Shown piece after piece: positions 1-7,308 of a stretch of DNA of 25,966 bases. The notes beneath the pieces were generated by a model. The model was not told where the DNA came from. It worked only from the letters and a program-made list of their open reading frames with translations, and did not search any database. Every line of letters starts with the position of its first letter. Within the stretch, counting starts at the first letter, position 1. The DNA comes from a virus, in IMG/VR virus record IMGVR_UViG_3300001282_000615, positions 3,745 through 29,710 of that record; one strand, 5' to 3'. Made by a program: the position numbers and the translations under genes.

Positions 1-237
1 GGTTGTTATCTCAAAGATAAAAAAATAACAACAACTCACTTTGGTTTAGCCAAATATGGAACTGATAATCCTATAGCAATAACCGGAAAAGAACCAAAGT
101 GGTTTACGACTAACGTAAACTTACTTAACCTCTTTTCGTTTTATCTAGATATCTGTTCCGGATTTCACCCGGGACCCAAAAGTCAATACAAAATATGTGA
201 TTATATAGAAAAGGTAATTATAAATGAACAACATTGA
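1..237 (+). CDS. C-terminal part of an unknown protein (5' end outside window)
   Basis: Frame 1 is open from the first base to a TGA at 235-237 and gives 78 residues; the start codon lies before the window. The fragment is rich in Lys, Tyr, Thr and Phe and holds a segment GLAKYGTDNPIAITGKEP near residues 15-32. I see no transmembrane segment and no motif I can assign. Its stop overlaps the start of the MazG-like gene by 14 nt, and overlaps like this are common between co-transcribed phage genes, which supports it being real. I do not recognise the family. Confidence 0.6.
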   Translation, partial: GCYLKDKKITTTHFGLAKYGTDNPIAITGKEPKWFTTNVNLLNLFSFYLDICSGFHPGPKSQYKICDYIEKVIINEQH

Positions 238-634
238 TCTAAACAAGTACGCAGATTTCGTCCTTTCTGTATGCAGTGACCAAAGTAAGGACCTAACTGC
301 ACTCATTGAACACCTCAAGGAGCTTGATGCTAACACCAATGTCAATCTTGCATTGCTAATGACTGCAAGCACTGGTCTTGGTAGCGAAGGCGGAGAGTTT
401 CAGGAGATTGTGAAGAAGATTCTCTTCCAGGGTAAGCCCCTCAATGAAGAAAACATCTTCCATATGAAGCGTGAACTCGGTGACATTGCGTGGTACTGGG
501 CTAACGCTTGTAACGCACTTGGACTTGACCCTAACGATGTTATTGCTGAAAACGTACACAAGCTGGAAGACCGCTATCCAGGCGGCAAGTTTGATGCACA
601 CTACAGCGAGAACCGTCAAGAAGGCGATTTATGA
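224..634 (+). CDS. MazG-like nucleotide pyrophosphohydrolase
   Basis: 136-aa all-alpha NTP pyrophosphohydrolase of the MazG/dUTPase-like superfamily. These enzymes hydrolyse (d)NTPs to the monophosphate and pyrophosphate and are common in aquatic phages, where they are thought to sanitise nucleotide pools or adjust alarmone levels. The metal-binding pattern is visible: an EGGE segment at residues 55-58 (ExxE) and ELGD at 84-87 (ExxD), separated by a basic helix and followed by the hydrophobic IAWYWA helix. An AAGG Shine-Dalgarno lies about 10 nt upstream of the ATG. The gene overlaps the partial gene before it by 14 nt and the next ORF by ATGA, so all three are probably one transcript. Substrate preference cannot be read from the sequence. 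Confidence 0.82.
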   Translation: MNNIDLNKYADFVLSVCSDQSKDLTALIEHLKELDANTNVNLALLMTASTGLGSEGGEFQEIVKKILFQGKPLNEENIFHMKRELGDIAWYWANACNALGLDPNDVIAENVHKLEDRYPGGKFDAHYSENRQEGDL

Positions 635-810
635 AGCCTGATGACACCGATAGTAAGATTGTTAAATTGCACAAACGTACTTTAGCAAATCTTAAGCTAA
701 AACTCAAAGGTTCAACATCTCCTGACATTAATGTTTTAGTAAAACGTGACATTGAAGAACTAGAAAAGAAAATCAAACGCATCATTGAGGCTGAAAAATT
801 GCAGCAGTAA
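631..810 (+). CDS. Small charged hypothetical protein (59 aa)
   Basis: The ATG at 631 overlaps the stop of the MazG-like gene (ATGA), a translational-coupling arrangement, and the frame runs to TAA at 808-810. The product is rich in Lys, Glu, Asp and Ile. Its second half, from about residue 34, has the heptad look of a short coiled coil (EELEKKIKRIIEAEKLQQ). There is no signal peptide or membrane segment. I do not recognise a family. The tight coupling to an NTP pyrophosphohydrolase suggests co-expression but gives no function. Confidence 0.62.
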   Translation: MKPDDTDSKIVKLHKRTLANLKLKLKGSTSPDINVLVKRDIEELEKKIKRIIEAEKLQQ

Positions 811-843
811 ATGACGTTAGAACTACTGACATGATTGTTTCCT

Positions 844-851
844 GATAAATA
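844..851 (+). promoter_or_regulatory. T4-type late promoter (GATAAATA)
   Basis: GATAAATA closely matches the T4 late promoter element TATAAATA, read by the gp55-type sigma factor without a -35 box. It lies 19 nt upstream of the ATG of the neck-type protein gene. A Shine-Dalgarno (AGGAAA) falls between the two, so the predicted mRNA has a short conventional leader. Confidence 0.72.
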
Positions 852-870
852 AGATTAACAGGAAACAATT

Positions 871-1656
871 ATGGCAGCAGATTTACTAGCAACACCAACT
901 AACCTTGACTTAACCCAACTTAAGGAAGGTCTCTTTGATAATCTTCGTCTACGTTTGGGCGGAGATATTATTGATCTTGAATTAGATCCGGATCACTATG
1001 AAGCTGCCTATAACTATACTATCAAGTTGTATAGACAGAGAGCGCAAAACGCAACAGTAGAAAGCTACACTCTTATGAGAGTGGAGAAGAACGTTGAAAT
1101 ATACACGCTTCCATCAGAATTCATCAACGTTAGGGCGCTTTTTAGGCGTACTGTGGGTCTTGAAACTGGTCCTGGTGCAACAGCATTTGACCCGTTTTCA
1201 AGCGCCATTCTCAACACCTATCTGTTGAACTATAACTTTACCGGGGGACTAGCGACATATGACTTCTATGCTGGTTACGTTGAACTAGCTGCTCGTATGT
1301 TCGGTGGATATGTAACATACACGTTCAATCCCGTTACTAAGGCACTTAGAGTAGTAAGAGACTTCAAAGGCTCAGGAGAACGTATCTTAATTTGGGCAGA
1401 TGTTCAACGTCCTGAAATTGAACTGCTTCAAGATCCGGGTGCTGGCGTTTGGATAGGGGACTACATTCTTGCTGTTCTTAAGGGCATCATCGGTGAAGCT
1501 CGTGAGAAGTTTGGTAGCATTGCAGGACCAGGTGGCGGCACCACTCTCAACGGTACTGCGATGAAGGCTGAGAGTAAAGCCGATCAAGAGAGATTAATCC
1601 TAGAACTCAAGAACTACGTAGATTACAGCCAACCACTCACTTGGGTCCAAGGCTAA
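871..1656 (+). CDS. Virion structural protein, probable neck protein (gp13-like)
   Basis: 261-aa protein that I recall as a widely conserved structural protein of marine T4-like phages, usually placed with the neck or head-tail joining proteins (gp13/gp14). Characteristic segments are LRLRLGGDIIDLELDPDHYE (about residues 25-44), YRQRAQNA at about 54-61, LPSEF at about 80, FDPFSSA at about 106 and a C-terminal REKFGSIAGPGGGTTLNGTA (about 211-230). In T4 the neck proteins close the filled head and receive the tail. The length is near T4 gp14 (256 aa) and somewhat below gp13 (309 aa). A late promoter and Shine-Dalgarno precede it, as expected for a virion gene. The exact T4 equivalent is my inference; a structural role is much safer. 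Confidence 0.7.
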   Translation: MAADLLATPTNLDLTQLKEGLFDNLRLRLGGDIIDLELDPDHYEAAYNYTIKLYRQRAQNATVESYTLMRVEKNVEIYTLPSEFINVRALFRRTVGLETGPGATAFDPFSSAILNTYLLNYNFTGGLATYDFYAGYVELAARMFGGYVTYTFNPVTKALRVVRDFKGSGERILIWADVQRPEIELLQDPGAGVWIGDYILAVLKGIIGEAREKFGSIAGPGGGTTLNGTAMKAESKADQERLILELKNYVDYSQPLTWVQG

Positions 1657-1811
1657 TGCTTGACGATAGAGAAACTATCGATAAACTTGTTGACCTACTA
1701 AATCAAGGACTAGCTGACGGTACCTTGACACCTGAACAAGAAGAAAATCTGCGTGACGAAATCAGCAGTCTCCAAATGAATCTGTTAGTCGGTAACTTAC
1801 TACTAGATTAA
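1656..1811 (+). CDS. Small acidic hypothetical protein (51 aa)
   Basis: The ATG shares one base with the stop of the neck-type gene (TAATG) and the frame closes with TAA at 1809-1811. The peptide is acidic and Leu-rich, with two amphipathic helical stretches around residues 6-17 (ETIDKLVDLLNQ) and 25-40 (TPEQEENLRDEISSLQ), which could form a small helical hairpin. There are no Cys residues, signal peptide or membrane segment. The coupling suggests translation along with the neck-type protein. I do not recognise it; a chance ORF is possible but less likely given the overlap. Confidence 0.55.
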   Translation: MLDDRETIDKLVDLLNQGLADGTLTPEQEENLRDEISSLQMNLLVGNLLLD

Positions 1812-1814
1812 GGC

Positions 1815-1843
1815 TTGACAACACTCACTTCTTATGTTATAGT
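1815..1843 (+). promoter_or_regulatory. Sigma70-type promoter of the dNMP kinase gene
   Basis: A perfect TTGACA (-35, 1815-1820), a 17-nt spacer and TATAGT (-10, 1838-1843) preceded by TG at the extended -10 position. With the usual 6-nt gap the start site falls at 1850, exactly the A of the kinase ATG, so the transcript would be leaderless. There is no Shine-Dalgarno between promoter and gene. Host RNA polymerase could use this promoter early in infection. Confidence 0.85.
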
Positions 1844-1849
1844 GTAATA

Positions 1850-2485
1850 ATGATAATAGGAATAACAGGTCTGATAGGATCAGGCAAAGACACAGCAGCA
1901 GATTATCTCTGCACATTTCACGGCTTCAAGCGTATGAGCTTTGCTGGCGCATTGAAAGATGCCGTAGCAGTTATCTTCAATTGGGACCGTGAACTTCTTG
2001 AGGGTTCAACCAAAGCCAGCCGTGAATGGCGAGAAGAAATTGACACTTGGTGGGCAGAACGATTGGGTATCCCTAATCTGACTCCCCGTTGGGTATTGCA
2101 GCAATGGGGAACAGACGTTGCCCGCAAGAACTTTCATAACGATATCTGGGTGGCAAGCGTAGAGAATCGCTTACGGGGAATCAAGGATGATATCGTAATC
2201 ACTGATTGTCGCTTTGCTAATGAAGTACACGCTATCAAGAGTGCAGGTGGCGTTACTTTGCGAACGCATCGTGGGGCAGATCCTATCTGGCTTGAAATAG
2301 CAGAATTGCACACTACAGCGGATAACGACAAAGATAAGACATACTTTAAAGACTTGCTAGAACAGAATCATGATGTTCATGCTAGCGAATATAGCAGTAT
2401 TGGACTAGATTACGATTATCACATTGACAACACCGGAACGATTGACCATCTACACAAACAGATGGAATCAGTAATCAACCGTTAA
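1850..2485 (+). CDS. Deoxynucleoside monophosphate kinase (T4 gp1-like)
   Basis: 211-aa P-loop kinase of the T4 gene 1 dNMP kinase family. It transfers a phosphate from ATP to deoxynucleoside monophosphates to feed the phage dNTP pool. The Walker A motif GLIGSGKDT is at residues 7-15. A LID/substrate region carries TPRWVLQQWGTDVAR at about residues 78-92, and the strand DDIVITDCRFANE (about 112-124) carries the DxRF motif typical of this family. Length is close to T4 gp1 (241 aa), slightly shorter. It has its own sigma70-like promoter with the predicted start site on the ATG and no Shine-Dalgarno, so it is probably expressed early even though it sits among late virion genes. Its last 18 nt overlap the convergent minus-strand gene. 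Confidence 0.9.
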   Translation: MIIGITGLIGSGKDTAADYLCTFHGFKRMSFAGALKDAVAVIFNWDRELLEGSTKASREWREEIDTWWAERLGIPNLTPRWVLQQWGTDVARKNFHNDIWVASVENRLRGIKDDIVITDCRFANEVHAIKSAGGVTLRTHRGADPIWLEIAELHTTADNDKDKTYFKDLLEQNHDVHASEYSSIGLDYDYHIDNTGTIDHLHKQMESVINR

Positions 2486-2818
2486 GTCTCCCCTCTTCCA
2501 TGTGACCTCTTTGCGCTTAACGACTTCAATGCAGTTGAGACATATGGTTCGTAGATTACTGAATGCTATATTGTTCAAATCACCGTCAATATGAAAGACG
2601 GTCATCTGACTAGGATATATACTCTTGAAGCCGCAGATATCACACTGCGGTTTCTTTTTGTATCCGGCCTTTTTCCAACTGGGCACAATAGGTTTCTTCT
2701 TAGCCTTCTTTTTTCCGCAGTTATCACATATACTTCGGTAATAGGTTTTACCGTTGCGGATGTAGTTTATCGCACAATAGTTCTTATTACATTCTTTACA
2801 TATGGGCCTTTTTAGCAT
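2468..2818 (-). CDS. Zinc-ribbon / HNH-like protein with degenerate HNH core
   Basis: 116-aa basic protein and the only minus-strand gene in the window. It has four CxxC knuckles: CKEC (8-11), CDNC (31-34), CDIC (59-62) and CLNC (93-96). The C-terminal half matches the HNH nuclease pattern: FHIDGDLNNIAFSNLRTICL, where DHxDGDxxNNxxxNLxxLCxxCH is expected. The first His and the Asn are kept. The residue before that His is Phe instead of Asp, and the terminal His after the last CxxC is Ile. It may be an inactivated or altered homing-type HNH nuclease, or a DNA- or RNA-binding zinc protein. It is convergent with the dNMP kinase gene (18-nt overlap) and has a dedicated late promoter on its own strand, five bases from its ATG, with no Shine-Dalgarno. 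Confidence 0.75.
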   Translation of the reverse strand: MLKRPICKECNKNYCAINYIRNGKTYYRSICDNCGKKKAKKKPIVPSWKKAGYKKKPQCDICGFKSIYPSQMTVFHIDGDLNNIAFSNLRTICLNCIEVVKRKEVTWKRGDLTVDY

Positions 2819-2823
2819 AAGAA

Positions 2824-2831
2824 TATTTATG
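2824..2831 (-). promoter_or_regulatory. T4-type late promoter on the minus strand (CATAAATA)
   Basis: On the minus strand the sequence reads CATAAATA followed by five bases (TTCTT) and the ATG of the HNH-like gene at 2818. Applying T4 late-promoter spacing, transcription would begin on the start codon itself. It is divergent from the sheath promoter about 50 bp away. Confidence 0.68.
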
Positions 2832-2835
2832 CATT

Positions 2836-2861
2836 TTAACCTTTAAAGGTTCGGTTAAACC
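2836..2861. repeat. Palindrome cluster between divergent late promoters
   Basis: A perfect 14-bp palindrome, AACCTTTAAAGGTT (2838-2851), overlaps an interrupted inverted repeat TTAACC (2836-2841) / GGTTAA (2853-2858). A second short palindrome GGTTAAACC (2853-2861) follows, and then a T6 run at 2865-2870. It could be a weak terminator or an operator between the divergent promoters. Nothing else in the sequence decides which. Confidence 0.4.
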
Positions 2862-2879
2862 AGGTTTTTTCACTTATAC

Positions 2880-2887
2880 ACTAAATA
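2880..2887 (+). promoter_or_regulatory. T4-type late promoter of the tail sheath gene (ACTAAATA)
   Basis: ACTAAATA matches the late element at six of eight positions, including the invariant TAAATA core. It is 74 nt upstream of the sheath ATG, the longest leader among the late genes here. The leader holds a hairpin (2898-2922) and a good Shine-Dalgarno (AAAGGAAA). Confidence 0.55.
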
Positions 2888-2897
2888 ATTATTAGAA

Positions 2898-2922
2898 TCT
2901 TGATGTAATGTATATATCAAGA
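2898..2922 (+). other. Hairpin in the tail sheath mRNA leader
   Basis: TCTTGAT (2898-2904) pairs perfectly with ATCAAGA (2916-2922) across an 11-nt AT-rich loop. It would form near the 5' end of the late sheath transcript, upstream of the Shine-Dalgarno at about 2946-2953, which stays free. A 5' stabilising role is plausible for a highly expressed virion mRNA; this is inference. Confidence 0.45.
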
Positions 2923-2961
2923 AGGTGGTAAACCTCAGAATCATACAAAGGAAATTAAATT

Positions 2962-5900
2962 ATGGCACTAGTATCCCCGGGCGTAGAAGTAACGATTACA
3001 GACGAATCGCAATATCTTCCAGCACCCACTAACTCAATTCCTTTTATTCTTCTTGCAACAGCAGAGAATAAAGCAAATCCAAATGGTACCGGAGTAGCTG
3101 TTGGTACTACCGCAGCTAATGCTGGAAAACTATTTCAGGTAACAAGCCAACGTGATCTTGTGACTCTTTATGGAGAGCCGTTCTTCTATACTACTTCGAA
3201 TGGGACTCCTATTCAGGGTTATGAATTGAACGAGTACGGATTGCTAGCAGCGTATTCAGCACTTGGCATTACTAATCGTGCATTTTGCTTAAGAGCAGAC
3301 ATCGACTTAGCAAGTCTCGTAGGACAAACAGGTAGACCAAGTGGTGCACCTGAAGATGGAACTTACTGGTTAGACACTTCTATCACAACTTGGGGTATTA
3401 ATGAGTTTGATTCAGTTACCGGTCAGTTTACACTACAGCAACCGATCGTAATCACTGATTCATCACTATTAGACGGCGGATTTCCGCTACAGTCAACCGG
3501 TGTTTTCGGCGACTACGCAGTAAACGCTATTCCAACTTATGAAGTACCTACTGCGGCTGATGCAGTTCAATTCTTCTATAAAAATGTTGACAATGTTTGG
3601 GTATCAATTGGTTCTCCGGAATGGTTAGAATCATGGCCAACTATTCAAGGGGCTAATTCAGTAAGTACATTGACTGCAGGTGATACTCTTACTATTAACA
3701 TCAACGGTAGTTTCGGCGCAACACTTACTGTTCCAGCCGCACCTGATAATACTGTGAGTTATATGGCCTCACTAATCAATTTACTAAACTTCCAGTTCTT
3801 GTCGGCTAGAGCAGCAGGAACAGGAACAAGCCAAAGTTTGCAATTGTTTTCTACTCAAAATGCTGGTCAATTGGGTGTAACTACACCATTTTCATTGACT
3901 GTTGCAGGAACAGGAACACTTCTTGCTGACTTGGGTATTTCTGCTGGTACATACTATCAGCCAGGTTTCGATTATGGAACTTCTGCTGAACAGCCACTTT
4001 GGACTACTGGTCAAACATTCCCTAGACCAAGTGGTTCAGTTTGGCTCAAAGTCGGAACAGCTGGATCTGGCCTAAACACTGCAATTTCTGTTTGGAATAG
4101 TACTTTAAATACTTGGGTACCTAAAACAGTATCCTACGCTACTTCTGACGTTGCTGCTACTAATGCACTTGATTCAACTGGTGGTAAGAATATTCCAGCC
4201 GGAACAGTATATACTCAGTATGATTTTAATGTAGCTACATTTGCTTCTCAGGCTTCTCCTCCTCTATATTATTGGGAAAGACTTGCAACCGGTCCAACGA
4301 TAGTTACGGGCAGCGTTACTAATCCAACATTTACTGTTGGGCCCTATTCTCTTGAGGTGATAGTGTCTTTGCCGGGAACAGGAATTAGTGGCACTTACTC
4401 AATAACATTAGGTGATGACACTGATGCTACAGATTTTGTAAATGAGTGGAATAGTACTGCTATCCCTTATACAACTGCTACTGTAACCGATGCAGGAGCA
4501 ATTCAGATTACACATACCCAAGGTGGTGAAATCTACATGAATGATAGAAGCAACACCACAGGCTTGCCCACTACTCCATCATTACTAAGCGCCGCAGGAT
4601 TCATTCCTGGATCAACATTAGGAGTGAAAAACGGATTTGGTGACCCTTTTGTCTTCCAGCCAGTGCAATCATCAAGTAGTGGATTAGGTGCAAACCTATC
4701 TATTAATGTTGGAACAGCTTATGGAAAATATTACGTTAACCCTACAAGCTTTCCTAATGCAGGATCAGGTTTTGCAGTCGGTGATACCGTAACTTTCTTA
4801 GGAAGTGCTATGGGCGGCACAGCGCCTACTAATAATCTTGTTGTTGAAGTAACAGCAGTTGTTTCTGGTGCAGTCACAGCTATTACACCAGTTAGTGGCG
4901 TAGCAGTAGCAAACTATACTACTCAGTTATCAAACTGGGTTGAATTTGATATGACTGCAAACGAAGGTGCACCGGTAGCTGCTCCTGCTAACCTAACTAA
5001 TTGGTTCTACTCAGTTGTTGACGAAGTAGATATCATGGTTAACACATCAGCTGGATGGAGAGGATATAAGAATGTCAATTATGACGCTAGTGGTTTCCCA
5101 CTCCCAAGCGGTACAAACTTAACGGATCCAAACGGACCAATCGTAAGTGCAAGTGAACCAACTGTACAATCAGACGGAACTGCTTTGGCATACGGCGACA
5201 TTTGGATCGATACATCTGACTTAGACAATTATCCAATCATTAATCGTTGGCAGCAAGTTGATACCGTTGATCAGTGGGTAAGAATTGATAATACTAACCA
5301 GACAAGTTCAACCGGCGTAGTATTCGCTGACGCTCGTTGGGCCCTTAACGGTACAACTAACCCAGTTGACGATCCTATCCCATCGATTGTGAGCTTGCTA
5401 TCTAGCAATTATTTGGATTTGGATGCGCCAACTACGTCACTTTATCCAGTAGGTATGCTATTGTTCAACACTCGTCGTTCAGGGTACAATGTTAAGCAAT
5501 ACCGCACTAACTACTTTAACACAACTCAATTCCCGGATGAGACACTTCCAGTTGAGAAGGCCGCATGGGTTTCAGTAAGTGGTCTAGAGTCAAGCGGTGC
5601 TCCTTATATGGGTCGTAATGCCCAGAGAGCAATGGTTGTTCAAGCAATGAGAGCAGCAATTGATTCTAACGGTGCAATTCGTGATGATGACAATCCATTC
5701 AACTTGATTGCAACTCCGAATTATCCTGAATTGCAACCTAACATGATTATTCTTAACAATGATCGTGGTCAAACTGGATTTATTATCGGTGACACACCAA
5801 TGAGACTGCCAGATGACGCAACTGCAATTCAAGCGTGGGCAACAAATGCTGCTGGCGTATCATCAACCGGAGAAGAAGGTCTAGTAACCCGTGATACTTA

Positions 5901-6573
5901 TATGGGTCTATTCTATCCATCAGGGATTACTAATGACTTGCGTGGTAATTTAGTAGCAGTTCCCCCATCACACATGATGATTAGAACTATTCTTCGCAAC
6001 GATAGTATCGCTTATCCTTGGTTCGCCCCAGCAGGTACTCGTCGTGGGGTAATTGATAACGCAGCGTCAATCGGTTACATTGATTCAATTACAGGTGAGT
6101 TTGTTCCAATCAAGACAAGAATAGGAATTCGTGACGTATTATATACTAATCAAATCAACCCACTCGTGTTCTTCACTGGAAATGGTTTGTTGAACTACGG
6201 TAATAAATCAAGCTTTAATTCACAGTCAGCACTTGACAGAATTAACGTTGCAAGACTTATTGCTTATCTTCGTCGTCAATTGACAGTCGCAGCAAGACCG
6301 TTCATCTTTGAACCAAATGATGCGCTGACAAGACAAGAGATTTCAGGGGTTGTCCAAACACTTCTAGTTGATCTTGTTGCTAAGAGAGGCATCTACGATT
6401 ATCTTGTAGTTTGCGACGAATCAAATAACACTCCTGCCCGTATCGATAGAAACGAGCTTTGGGTAGATGTTGCAATTGAGCCAGTTAAGGCAATTGAGTT
6501 CATCTACATTCCGGTTCGTGTCTTCAATACTGGAGAAATTGCAGGATTAGCAAATGGGCTATCACAAGACTAA
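2962..6573 (+). CDS. Contractile tail sheath protein (gp18-like), greatly enlarged
   Basis: 1203-aa tail sheath subunit, the protein that contracts around the tube to drive DNA delivery. The N-terminal arm MALVSPGVEVTITDES and the C-terminal domain from about residue 877 (SGAPYMGRNAQRAM through IEPVKAIEFIYIPVRVF) are classic gp18. T4 gp18 has 659 residues, so about 540 extra residues lie in the middle, the part that faces outward in T4. The insertion carries three related segments of the form PSG/DG-x-W-L/I-DTS near residues 124, 352 and 729, which look like repeated surface modules. A late promoter, a leader hairpin and a strong Shine-Dalgarno precede it and a perfect hairpin follows it. The family assignment is secure; the role of the insertion is unknown. 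Confidence 0.93.
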   Translation: MALVSPGVEVTITDESQYLPAPTNSIPFILLATAENKANPNGTGVAVGTTAANAGKLFQVTSQRDLVTLYGEPFFYTTSNGTPIQGYELNEYGLLAAYSALGITNRAFCLRADIDLASLVGQTGRPSGAPEDGTYWLDTSITTWGINEFDSVTGQFTLQQPIVITDSSLLDGGFPLQSTGVFGDYAVNAIPTYEVPTAADAVQFFYKNVDNVWVSIGSPEWLESWPTIQGANSVSTLTAGDTLTININGSFGATLTVPAAPDNTVSYMASLINLLNFQFLSARAAGTGTSQSLQLFSTQNAGQLGVTTPFSLTVAGTGTLLADLGISAGTYYQPGFDYGTSAEQPLWTTGQTFPRPSGSVWLKVGTAGSGLNTAISVWNSTLNTWVPKTVSYATSDVAATNALDSTGGKNIPAGTVYTQYDFNVATFASQASPPLYYWERLATGPTIVTGSVTNPTFTVGPYSLEVIVSLPGTGISGTYSITLGDDTDATDFVNEWNSTAIPYTTATVTDAGAIQITHTQGGEIYMNDRSNTTGLPTTPSLLSAAGFIPGSTLGVKNGFGDPFVFQPVQSSSSGLGANLSINVGTAYGKYYVNPTSFPNAGSGFAVGDTVTFLGSAMGGTAPTNNLVVEVTAVVSGAVTAITPVSGVAVANYTTQLSNWVEFDMTANEGAPVAAPANLTNWFYSVVDEVDIMVNTSAGWRGYKNVNYDASGFPLPSGTNLTDPNGPIVSASEPTVQSDGTALAYGDIWIDTSDLDNYPIINRWQQVDTVDQWVRIDNTNQTSSTGVVFADARWALNGTTNPVDDPIPSIVSLLSSNYLDLDAPTTSLYPVGMLLFNTRRSGYNVKQYRTNYFNTTQFPDETLPVEKAAWVSVSGLESSGAPYMGRNAQRAMVVQAMRAAIDSNGAIRDDDNPFNLIATPNYPELQPNMIILNNDRGQTGFIIGDTPMRLPDDATAIQAWATNAAGVSSTGEEGLVTRDTYMGLFYPSGITNDLRGNLVAVPPSHMMIRTILRNDSIAYPWFAPAGTRRGVIDNAASIGYIDSITGEFVPIKTRIGIRDVLYTNQINPLVFFTGNGLLNYGNKSSFNSQSALDRINVARLIAYLRRQLTVAARPFIFEPNDALTRQEISGVVQTLLVDLVAKRGIYDYLVVCDESNNTPARIDRNELWVDVAIEPVKAIEFIYIPVRVFNTGEIAGLANGLSQD

Positions 6574-6585
6574 CATTATAATAAA

Positions 6586-6619
6586 TTATCAACGGGTGCT
6601 TTCGGGCACCCGTTGATAA
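6586..6619 (+). terminator. Perfect 14-bp hairpin between sheath and tube genes
   Basis: The arm at 6586-6599 (TTATCAACGGGTGC) is the exact reverse complement of 6606-6619, with a TTTCGG loop that can tighten to a UUCG tetraloop. It starts 13 nt after the sheath stop codon. No U-run follows; a late promoter comes 4 nt later. It may act as a weak or partial terminator or as a 3' end stabiliser of the sheath mRNA, before the tube gene restarts transcription. Confidence 0.65.
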
Positions 6620-6622
6620 AAA

Positions 6623-6630
6623 GATAAATA
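6623..6630 (+). promoter_or_regulatory. T4-type late promoter of the tail tube gene (GATAAATA)
   Basis: GATAAATA followed by C, 21 nt upstream of the tube ATG, with a strong AGGAGA Shine-Dalgarno at 6639-6644. Its position right after the hairpin lets the tube gene be transcribed independently of the sheath gene. Confidence 0.78.
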
Positions 6631-6651
6631 CTTATAACAGGAGAATACAAA

Positions 6652-7293
6652 ATGGCAACAGCCTCACAATCATTGTTCAACATGACCGTAGCATCTGACA
6701 ACGCAGGCGGCAACCAAGGTCTGTTGATGCCTAAACTACAGTTCCGCTTTAGAGTCAATTTCTTGAACTTTGGGGTTGATGTCAACGGTGGTCTACAACT
6801 TACCAAACAAGTAGTAGATTGCACTCGTCCTAATCTTACATTCGATGAAGTTACGCTTAACGTATATAACTCAAGAATGTATGTAGCTGGTAAACACACT
6901 TGGAGCGAATTGACTGTCAACATCCGCGATGATGCATCAGGATCAGTCTCAAAGGCCGTCGGTCAGCAAATTCAAAAGCAATTTGACTTTGTTGAGCAGG
7001 CATCTGCTGCAACTGGACAAGACTATAAGTTCCAAACTAATATTGAAATTCTAGATGGTGGTAACGGAACACTTGTTCCTACAGTTCTTGAAACTTGGGA
7101 ATGCTACGGTTGCTTCATCAAATCAGCTAACTACGGTCAGTTAAACTATGCGACTAACGATCCTGCAACTATTGCACTATCAATTCGCTATGATAACGCA
7201 ATTCAAGCACCGTTGACAAGTGGTATCGGCCAGTTTGTTGGAAGAGCACCTCTTGGTTCAGCTGGTTCTGCAACGGGTATCGGCACACTATAA
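6652..7293 (+). CDS. Tail tube protein (gp19-like)
   Basis: 213-aa major subunit of the inner tail tube, through which DNA passes after sheath contraction. Typical family features are the N-terminal MPKLQFRFRVNFLNFG strand (about residues 26-41), VDCTRPNLTFDEVTLNVYNS in the middle (about 55-74), and a segment ETWECYGCFIKSANYGQLNY (about 148-167) near the conserved C-terminal strand pair. Length is slightly above T4 gp19 (163 aa) because of short end extensions. The gene directly follows the sheath gene, the standard sheath-tube order, and has its own late promoter, fitting a product needed in many copies. Confidence 0.92.
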   Translation: MATASQSLFNMTVASDNAGGNQGLLMPKLQFRFRVNFLNFGVDVNGGLQLTKQVVDCTRPNLTFDEVTLNVYNSRMYVAGKHTWSELTVNIRDDASGSVSKAVGQQIQKQFDFVEQASAATGQDYKFQTNIEILDGGNGTLVPTVLETWECYGCFIKSANYGQLNYATNDPATIALSIRYDNAIQAPLTSGIGQFVGRAPLGSAGSATGIGTL

Positions 7294-7308
7294 TAGTTAG
7301 GGCATACC

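Noticed and set aside
2591-2815. Open frame of 74 codons on the + strand opposite the HNH-like gene
   Set aside because: No Shine-Dalgarno or promoter; the minus-strand frame has four CxxC motifs and a family-like pattern, so this one is a shadow.
7289-7294. Perfect TATAAT between the tube and tube-like genes
   Set aside because: It overlaps the tube stop codon, and there is no -35-like sequence 17 nt upstream; AT-rich chance match.
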